Source of the DNA: Leishmania donovani
Lineage: Eukaryota; Euglenozoa; Kinetoplastea; Trypanosomatida; Trypanosomatidae
NCBI RefSeq assembly: GCF_000227135.1
Contig: NC_018230.1
Location: forward strand, 266,387 to 330,386
Direction of reading: 5' to 3'
Length of the DNA: 64,000 nt
The position numbers were made by a program, and so were the translations under genes. The notes under the pieces are model-generated. The model worked only from the letters and a program-made list of their open reading frames with translations. It was not told the DNA's origin and searched no databases. Shown here in pieces: positions 1 through 9,000 of the stretch (position 1 is the first letter of the stretch; each line of letters begins with the position of its first letter).

Positions 1-2221
1 CGCTGTGCTGCTGCTTCGCCTTCTTGGCCGCTTTCCCGGCGCTCGTGCCTGCCGCGCCGTCCGTGGCCGCCGCCGACTCGTCCTCATCGCTGTCGGAGCA
101 CACTACCGCCAGCGTGCCGGCTGTGAAGCCGCGAATGCCCATCGACTCGGCCTGCTGCGCCGCGTCCGTGACGAAGGCCGCCTCCATGGCAAGCTGCTTG
201 CGGCGCTCGCGCTCCGTCAAATTGCGCTGCGACTCGCGCTCAACGTACGCGTCGACGACGTCGTTGAGCTCGTCGAAGGGCTGCGACACGATCCAGCCGC
301 CGAGCTCATTGGCGTTGCCGAGCGTCGCCGGGTACGGCCGGTTCGACACGTGCCCCTCCACCTGAAAGGCGCGGGCGAGTTGGTCGATGAGGTCGTGGGT
401 GAGGTGAGGGTACTTCATCGCCTTCTTCGGCTCCGCGAGGACGACGTCAGGCAGCGCAGAGAGCGCGCTACCGGTGATGATGGCGGACTCGTCGCCGACC
501 ACGTCCTGCCAGCTGAGGTTCACATCCGTGATGCCGTCCTCGTCGAGCAGCTGCTCCGCCGGCGTTGTGCGGAGGAGGTGCGCCATGATGGTGATCAGGT
601 GGCCGTCGTACACGTCGAACTCCGTGCCGCGCCCCGTGGCGCAGTCGCAGTGTTGGAAGGCCTGCAGGAGGTATGGCGCCATTTCGTTAAGGAAGGCGGC
701 CACCACCGGCGACGTAACGCCGCGCTGCGCACGCAACTCGGCGCTTACGAGGGCGGTGCAGTAGGCAGTGATGACCATCACCTGGCATAGCTGCCGCTGC
801 TGCACCGTGCGCGGCGGCGCGCTGTCGCCTGCGTGCAGGTAGGCGTGCACCGCAGCCGACACCACCTGCTCACGACGGGAGAGCTGCCCGTCCTTAGTTA
901 GCGCGAGGGAGGCGTCAGAGAGCGTCGGCAGCGGCACGGCGCGCTCGAGAGCCGCCGCTAACTTTGTGGAGTTCGGCTCGAGCACCAGCGAGCGCGCGAA
1001 GTTGCCGCTGCCGACGGTGACGGCGAACACCACGACGGCGTTCTCGCGGGTGATGATGCGGGAGGAGTAGGCAACCTTGATGCGCCGCGCCGTGGCCCAC
1101 GTGAGGAAGCAGTGATAGTAGAAGGCCACCGTGTCGCCGTGGCTCTCGTCGTTGACGAGGCTTCGGTAGGGGCGCTTCAGCTCCATCGTCTGGTCCTCTA
1201 TGACACGCTGCTTCAGCTCGAGCTTCTCTTCGTCCGTCAACGGCGTCACGCTTGCCGCAGAGGCAGGCGCGCCTTCCTCGCCGATGCCCCCCTCGTTCTC
1301 GAAGCGCAGCAGCTCCTCCTCAGTGTGGTTGTGGAAGAGGTGCTGCAGCTCCGTCTCGTGGCCAAGCTGCTCGCCATCGGACATGAGGAGAAACTCCGGC
1401 TCGTACTTGCTCACGTAGGCCGCGAACTCCTCGCAGTGGAAGCTGTCGAAGGTATCCACCACAAGGCGGCTGTCGGGGTTCGTCGCGGCGACGGCCGTCA
1501 GCGTCTCGCGCAGCGCTTCGCGGATGAAGAGTTTCTGCGGCGTCGGCTCCCAGAACCACGCTGTGTGGCGGAAGAAGACAATGTGGAAGTGGCCGCCACG
1601 CGACTGCAGCCCGCGCAGAAGCGCCTGGGCGTTGTGGAGCACGTGCAGCGGCTGCATGAGGTCCCAGTCAACGTGCGGCGACGACAGCGCCGCCATGAGC
1701 AGCGAGTCGCCGTCGATGAAGAACTTCTCCATGGCGCTCAGGTGAACAAACATGTCGAACTGGCGAGGGCGGGCCATGGCGTAGTGGAAGTCGACGGCCA
1801 CCTCCGTCAGCGTCTTGTCGATGCACACGAGGGCGGCTGGCTGACCAGCGAACGTTGCCAGGAATTTCCACGCCATGCGGCACTCATCGGGGCTCTGCAG
1901 GGAGTCGATCTGGCCCACCGCTGCAGCTCTCGCGGCGACGGCGGCGCCTCCCTGATCCTGCCCCGCCTTATCAGCCGCAGCCCACCGCAGCACCGCATTG
2001 CACGTCCGCAGCAACGCCGTCGTCTCGTGCACGGGCTTCACCGTCGATGGGCTCGCGTTGCTCGCGGCGGTGGCCTCGCTGCTGCTTGGGCAGAGCAGAG
2101 AACGCTCCTGGAACAACTGCTTGATGGGCAGCGACGCGCTGATCTCAACGGTGGAGTCGAAGTCCGGCTGGCCATTGGCGTCCACGAAAAGCTGGTTCAA
2201 CTCGCGGTAGTGCGACGACAT
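1..2221 (-). CDS. DDX60-like (Ski2-type) RNA helicase, N-terminal part, truncated by window edge
   Basis: An open frame on the minus strand starts at the ATG at 2221 and stays open for 740 codons to the window edge, so the C-terminus is missing. I see no helicase motifs in the visible part. It contains a PIN-like segment: a hydrophobic strand ending in FFIDGDSLLMA (about residue 165) and a second strand, GGHFHIVFFRHTAWF (about 206-220), followed by an REALRETL helix. This arrangement resembles what I remember of the N-terminal region of DDX60-family Ski2-like helicases, whose DExH core lies further downstream. A charged, Ala/Lys-rich stretch with DSDEDES lies at the left edge. DDX60-family proteins bind RNA in the cytoplasm; that role here is inferred from family resemblance only. 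The DExH motifs should appear just left of this window if the call is right. Confidence 0.6.
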   Translation of the reverse strand, partial: MSSHYRELNQLFVDANGQPDFDSTVEISASLPIKQLFQERSLLCPSSSEATAASNASPSTVKPVHETTALLRTCNAVLRWAAADKAGQDQGGAAVAARAAAVGQIDSLQSPDECRMAWKFLATFAGQPAALVCIDKTLTEVAVDFHYAMARPRQFDMFVHLSAMEKFFIDGDSLLMAALSSPHVDWDLMQPLHVLHNAQALLRGLQSRGGHFHIVFFRHTAWFWEPTPQKLFIREALRETLTAVAATNPDSRLVVDTFDSFHCEEFAAYVSKYEPEFLLMSDGEQLGHETELQHLFHNHTEEELLRFENEGGIGEEGAPASAASVTPLTDEEKLELKQRVIEDQTMELKRPYRSLVNDESHGDTVAFYYHCFLTWATARRIKVAYSSRIITRENAVVVFAVTVGSGNFARSLVLEPNSTKLAAALERAVPLPTLSDASLALTKDGQLSRREQVVSAAVHAYLHAGDSAPPRTVQQRQLCQVMVITAYCTALVSAELRAQRGVTSPVVAAFLNEMAPYLLQAFQHCDCATGRGTEFDVYDGHLITIMAHLLRTTPAEQLLDEDGITDVNLSWQDVVGDESAIITGSALSALPDVVLAEPKKAMKYPHLTHDLIDQLARAFQVEGHVSNRPYPATLGNANELGGWIVSQPFDELNDVVDAYVERESQRNLTERERRKQLAMEAAFVTDAAQQAESMGIRGFTAGTLAVVCSDSDEDESAAATDGAAGTSAGKAAKKAKQQHS

Positions 2222-3037
2222 CTTCTTTTCGCTGTGCCGTGTGTTTCACCGAACTCGTCACGCAGGCTCGCCGTCGCACAGGCCGCAGAGGAGCGGGGCG
2301 TCGCCACGGACGAGGGAGCTGTATGGGATGGGATGGGATGGGGTGTGGATGGGGCGTGGATGCGGTGGGGGCAATGACACAATGAAAAGGCTGCGCAAGA
2401 GGGAGAAGAAGAGGGATGGGGTCAGACGTCACGTGTGTGACAGATGGGCCTCACGGCAGGCGTGAGGAGCGGCACGACCGCTCAAAGGCCGCCGCACACG
2501 CTCCTCCCCTCCTGTCGCCCCAATTCGTGCGCCACCGCAAGAGGACGCAAGAACAGGAACAGCCGCATGCCCCACAACACGGCACCGCGGTTGGTCGGCC
2601 GTTGTGGTGCACGTGCAATCCGTCGTCGCCTCACGCGCGATGCGTGCACGGCGTCATCACAGACGCGAGTGGTGAAAGATGAAACACGAAGACGAGTGCG
2701 TAGCAGCTCTCTTTGATAGGAACGACGATGACGATGACGATGACGATGACGGCGGTGATGTACACCCCCACCACCACCACCACCACCACCCCACTATTCA
2801 CAGAGATATTTGCGCACACGCATGCCAGCTCAGTGTAGACCGGGGGAAGGAGAGAGGAAGGGGGAACAAGCGGCGGTGGCACACCCGCACAGCCGCGCTG
2901 AAGCTCAGCACACGTAGAGCAGGAGAAAAGAAGAATTACATCAGACACGAGTGCGCGTAGGCGACGGTACCACGCGGGGCTAGAGTGGCGCAGACGACGG
3001 CGACACGTACACAGGGTCACGTTCACTGCCGTGATTC
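2222..3037. other. Intergenic spacer with adjacent triplet/hexamer repeats
   Basis: I see no convincing coding sequence in these 816 bases. There is a GATGAC-type repeat at about 2724-2750 followed by a CCA repeat at about 2767-2790, and a purine-rich stretch at 2395-2420. In the transcribed (minus) sense the spacer should carry the 3' UTR of the beta-helix gene and the trans-splice acceptor of the helicase gene. Several GGGATG-like repeats sit at 2320-2345, just upstream of the helicase ATG. Confidence 0.5.
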
Positions 3038-6000
3038 TCATGGTTGTCCGACGGCACCGTCGACTGCCCCTTCACCGTCGCCGTGCCCATCCGCTGATCC
3101 CGCCGCCCTGCCCAGCGTCAGTTCCTCGCTCTCGACCGCATGCACGCACCCAGAGCCCACGCACTCCACCGCCAGCCCCTGAGACAGCGTCCACACCGAT
3201 GAGCGGATGAGGGTCAAGTCGCCCTCGTGCTCGACTCGAATCGCGGCTGCAGTGGGGCCGGCCCGCGCGCCGCCGACAACACGGCAGCACGTCAGGGAAG
3301 AAGAGCTGCCACTGCCGAGTATGATGGGCACCATCCCCGTCACGGTGCAGTGCGCCAGCCGCACCTGCGATCGCTGCGACGCGACGATGCTGGCAATGCT
3401 TGCGTACGTGACCTCGGCGAGCGTGTCGCCAGTGGTGCGCAGCATCACACCAGCGTTGCGTGCCAAGATGAGACGAGCAGGTGATAGCTGCGCCGCTGCC
3501 GCCTCACCGCGGCCAGCGAAGCCCAGTGGGTTGCCAGCATCTTCCTTCTCCGCTCCCATCATGGGGTCGCTGCAGACGTTGCCGTCGTGGTTGATCGATT
3601 CGGCACTGTAGGCGCAGTAAGGCCAATCATCCAGTGATGCGCCCACCATGTGCAGCGTGCACTGTGCCCCGTCCACGAGCGAGACAAGCAGCAGCGGAAC
3701 AGTGGCAACATCAGCAGCGGCCGCTGCCACGGAGGCACCACGACGCCGCGGCGACGGCGCGGCGGCTAAGAGAGGAGGTGCTGCGTCGGGGGAGAGCGCA
3801 GGGAGGGCCGAGGAGCGGGTCGGGGCTGGGGATGTTGCTGGGCGAGCGGCGCCGGAGGCACCGCCATCGCCTCCTTCGAAGGCGGTGCGGTCATCCTCGT
3901 CGCCGCCCTCGCCGCGCACGACACGCACGTAATCGCAGTGAAGCTTCGCGTACGGCCCCTCACACGCCACGACCGCTGAGACGAGCTGCCCGGTGCGTCG
4001 AGCGCCGAGGCACGGTTGTGGGGAGAGCGAGGCGTCCACGATGCAGTCCGTGAGGTTCAGCACACCTTGCTGGCAAACGTGTACACCAGGCGGCTGACGC
4101 ACCAGATGGTGCAGGACGCACACCGAGGGGAGAGCTGCCCAGCCGTCTGCGGCTCTGGCAGAAGCAGCGGCGACGGCGCGACCGGCCGCCAAGGATGCCT
4201 TGATGGCGGCGGCGGTGGCGAGGAGCGGGGAGGCATACGCACTGTCGCCGCCGTGTTCCCCAGTCGAGGTCGTGCCGTCAGATGAGTTGCTGCTGTCTGT
4301 GTGACGGTGCTGCGCTGGCGAGTTGCATACCTCCTGCCCCGTCCATGGGCTGCATCGCGCTCTCGTCGCGGTCACGTTGCCAGCGCTGTTCCTCTCCGTG
4401 TCCATCGCCCCGTCCTCGTCGTCCGTCGCTGTCGCCGTCGTCGCGTCGTCGTCGTGCTCCTTCCCGCTATTTCGCGCACGGTCGGCGCGGCTGCACTCGG
4501 CGAAGAGCCGCGGGAGATGATTCGTGGGCCGCAGCACGACGCGCTCCATCGTGCACGTTCCGCGCACCACGCAGCTGCCGCAGATGGTCGGGCGGACGGG
4601 CGGAAAGACAGAGGTGATGGCTAGTGCGCCTGACGTAGGCGCGGCAGCGCCACTGGCGGAAGGCGACAGTGAAAAGGACCGACGTTCCGCTACGCCGGCC
4701 GCCGTGCTGCCAGGCTCCGGCCCGGCCCCGTTCGCGCCCACCGTGGCAACGGGCATCGTCAACGTGTTCAGTCGGAAGGGCAACGGAGCACCGAGGCATG
4801 TCTCCCAGTAAAGCCACTTCAAGCGGCGCCGAAGGGCACTTGTCAGCGGCACGATGCGGCGGCCGCCGACCTCGTCATCGTCGTCTCCCACCAGAGGCGC
4901 AGCGCCACCGCCGCCGATGGCGACCGGCGACGCTGTGGCTGCCGTGGCGGAGCTGGGCGAGACCGCTGACCTCGTCTCGCCGCGCCAGCGCGACGAGGCA
5001 TCAGACGAGAGGCGCTGCGCTTTATCAGCGACGCGCGATGGGGGGTGCCGCGGTGTTGGTGAGACGCCAGCAGCTGTGGCCGGGGACATCGCTGTTCCTC
5101 CGGCGACAGTGGTGGCGCCGGGCATCGATCCTGTCCCGAGCGATCGCGCTCTCGCACCGCTAAGCACTGCATCACAGCCGCTGCTGTCTTCCGCAACGGA
5201 CTCGGCTGCTGCTGCTGCTGCTGCTCCGTCGTTCGGGTCACGTCGCCCTGCCCACTGGTGGGTCACGCGCCACGGCACTGCTACGATGTACGAAGCCAGA
5301 CGCCGCAAGCGCCGTACCGCCGCGGACACCGCGGCGCCGGGGCCATGTCTCCGCAGAATGTTCCCCAGCCCGCCACTGCCTCTTGCTCCGCGATCCACCC
5401 CTTCGTCGGAGCTGTCCACAGCAAGGCTGTCGTCATCGTCGCCCGTCTCGTCACCTTCGGCGTTTTGGATGATACGGCACACGCCTCCCACGTGCACGAC
5501 CACTGCGTACTGCTGCGCGCAGCGGAGAAGCGCGTTGGCGAGCGTCAGATGTGCGCCGTAGAAGACGTTCACGCCGACCAGGCTGCAGTCATACACGATA
5601 CACTTGCCAATGAAGCCCGTCGCACCGTCGCCGCAGGTGACGCCGCAGCGAGCGCCACCACCGAGCACCGCCTGCGGCAGGTGCGCCGTTGCCTCGTCGA
5701 GGGCGATGCAGGCAGGTAGCAGGTCCGATACGTTCGCCGCATCTTCGGGGCTGCACAGTGACGTAGTCGACGCCGTGGACATCGGCGGCTGCTGCTGTTG
5801 CGTCTTCGACAGCTGAAGGAAGGTTGCTGAGCGGATGCTACTGCCTGGCGCTGGCATGGCAGCAGCAGTGACATCCGCCGACGACCCCGGCGCGGCGTGC
5901 TTCAGCGCGTGAATATCTAGCACGCAGTCCGGGTCGGCCTCGCAGTGCGCCCCGTCGTACAGGTACATGCCGATGCGCGAGAAGCCGTAGATCTTCACGT

Positions 6001-9000
6001 GGCCCTGCAGCGACAGCACACCGCTGCGGCACTCTATTCCGTACTTCTTCGCCATGTAGCTGCCGCGCCGCACGACGCAGTGCGCGTGGGATAGAACATA
6101 CACACCGACGTGGTTGCTGCCGGCGCTGCACTTGGTCAGCTGCAGCGCGCCGCCGTCGGAGGTGAAGCCGTTGACGACGTGCTTGGCCGTGCAGTGGTGT
6201 GCATCCAGCAGTGTCTCCGGGCCGAGGGAGGCAAAGCCAAACGTGACGCAGCGCACTTCGGTGTCCTGCGCGTGGCACTGGCTGCCAGACCACACCTTCA
6301 CTCCTGAGGTGCGCACGGCTGGTGCAACGCGACCCGCGGACGACGGCGCCGATGGCGGGGTGGCGGTTGTCGGGGTTGTCGTAGCCGCCGGAGCAGCGGC
6401 GCGTGTGGCCTCGCCCCTTCCGTCCTCGCCGCCTTCGTCCCGGTGGGGCACTGTGTCGCCTTGCTGTTCCGCGAGGAGCAACGCGGATGCGGGAAGTCGA
6501 TTGCGGCTGTGCGCATGGCCAGCGTCGCTGTCGCTGGTGCACAGCACCAGCTCCTCTGCGAGGCCGACGTCGAGGTGGAGGTGGCGAGTCCATAGGCCAG
6601 CCATACCCGCCGCATCGCCCTTGTTCGTCGAGCTGCCGCGCCTTCCCTCATTCGTTTCTCTTACCGCGGCTGCTGCCCCGGCCGCACCGCCGTTGCCGGG
6701 CCGATGGAACACATAGCTTGCCGCATCCGTGGGGGACATGTCCACGAGGCACTTGCTCAGCCGCAGGGTACTGCCGTTGTACGCGTTGAAGCCGCTGTCG
6801 CGGCCGCGCAGCACGGTGATGCCGGTGCACTCTACCTCGCTTGACTGGATTTCCACGCCGTAGACGTCGCCACAGAAGACTGCCGGGACGCCGCCGCAGA
6901 TGAGCGGCGGCGGTGTGCGTCCGCAGGAGCTGACGCCGACCACGTGCGGCGTGCTGTCGGCCTCCACGCGAGAGCCGTTCAGGGCGAAGAGGCCCACGTG
7001 GGACGTGTCCGCGCCGCAGTGTCGTAGTCGGCACTGCGAGTGGTCGATCGTGTAGCCGTTGATGGCGTTCACCACCAGGCACTCCTGCAGCTCTGCCTGC
7101 GCCGACTGGATGGCCGCAAAGCCGAAGCTGTAGCCCGCCGTGAGGCACCGCCGAGCCTTGAGGCTGGCGTGCACGACCTTGACACCACAGGAGCGCTGCC
7201 GCGGCGACCCCGACCGCAGCTGACCGTCAGAGGTGCCGTCCACGCCGGTCAACGCGCGGCGACCCGTCAGCTTCAGTGCAGCGGTCGAGGCAGCCGCGGC
7301 TGGCGACTCCGCGGACCCGAGGGCGGCTGCCACTGTCGCGGCCGCCGCACTGGCGGCCTCTTCGGCCTCTGCCGTTGACCACAAGACGCATTCCTCCAGC
7401 TCCACGGCACTGTTCTCGTAGGCGTAGACGGAGGTGTCGTGCGCGTTCATCAGCATCACTCCGGTTGCCTTGAGCGCGGCGTCGCGCACTTCGAGGCTGA
7501 ACCGACCACCGAAGAAGCCGAGCGTCTGCTGTGGCGATGACATCCCGATCGCAGTCTGCGAGCGACGGTGCGGTGCGTGGCTCGCCGTGGTGGTCACTGG
7601 CGCAGCGTCGCTCAGCGTGTCGGAGCGAGGGAGCTGCTCTGCATAGTGACGCCGTGCGAGAAGCGCGACACGAGCGGTGCGCTCCGCAATGGCTGCCGCA
7701 GAGGTCCACAAGGACTCCGTCTCTGTGATGGCCGGTGGCACCACACCGCCTCCTCTCGTCTCTTGGTGCTTCTGCCGCAACGCCTCCGTCACAGCGCGGC
7801 GTGCCGTCTCGTGCGCCTCGCCGAGCAGGCTGCACCGCCGTGGGAAGCTGCCACAGCTGTCGTCGGTGAGTATGCACTTGGCCTTGCGCAGCACGAAGGC
7901 GCCGACGTGGTTCGTGTCCGCCGAGCAGCCGTCCAGCGTGGCCGCGGAGGCGTCGACGGTGAAGCCGTTCACGACATCCTCGGCGTGGCAGCGGTAGAAG
8001 TGGGCCACCGAGTGCGCGATCACACAGAAGGCAAAGTAGAGATGCCGCGCCGCGCAGTAGCGGGCGGTGAGGGTGCCGCCGAGCTCGACGTTAAGGCCGG
8101 TGCAGCGCGTCGTGTCGTTGACGTGTATCGGAGGTGGTGGCTGCTGCTGCTGCTGCTGTATTCCACTGCGGCCGCTGGCGGTGTCATGGCTACTTTCGGT
8201 GTCCACGTCGTCAGCCGCAGCCTCTTGTGCTGCTGCTGCTGCTTCCGCGGACAGCACGGCACTCGTTGCCGCAGCGGTGGTCGTTGGACTGCCTTCGAAG
8301 AAGCAGTGCTCCAAGTAAGCACGGCACCCTTGCACGCTGACGGCGCTGGAGATGGCGGCTGTGACGGTGCAGTACGCCATGTCGACAATGGCGTTCTGCT
8401 CGGCAAAGATGGTGCGCTCCGTATTGCGGCCGGGGTGGATGGCGCAGCGGACAAGCCGCAGGCGGGCTTGATTTGAGACGAGTATCAGCGAGCGCAGGAC
8501 TGCCATCATGGCTGCAAGAGACGGTGCGACGGCTGCTGCTGCCGCCGCTGCTTTTCCTTCATCGCCACTGTCCTCTCCGTTGCCGCTGACGCTAGCGACT
8601 TCATCGCTGCCCTCATCCTCGTCGCGGTCACAGCTCGCAGTGCTGGGCTCGCCACTGCGCTTCTCAGTCTTCGCCTCTTGAGTGCTGCGTCGCCACCCAC
8701 GCGTCGCCGCCGCAGCTGCTGCCGCGTGCAAGTTGGGCATCAGCCGGTAGACGTGCGTGTCTTCCGACATCTCAACCCGAGAGGAGTCCAGTACGAGCAC
8801 GCACTCCTTGCGTTGCGCGTAGAAGAGGGCCGGAGGCGGTGGCGGTGGCGGTGGCGGCGGCCTCGCCGCATCGTCGGCGCCTGGAGAGGCTGTGGAGGAG
8901 GAGCGCTGACGTGGCGCGCCACGTCCAGCACCACGACAACGGTCGGACGACCCCCTGCGGTACGGCGGTTGCCGCAGCAGCAGTCGATCATCCGGCATCA

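Noticed and set aside
1112..2377. 421-codon open frame on the plus strand at the left edge
   Set aside because: Antisense to the DDX60-like gene, whose minus frame shows recognisable motifs. The plus frame is Val/His/Arg-rich noise.
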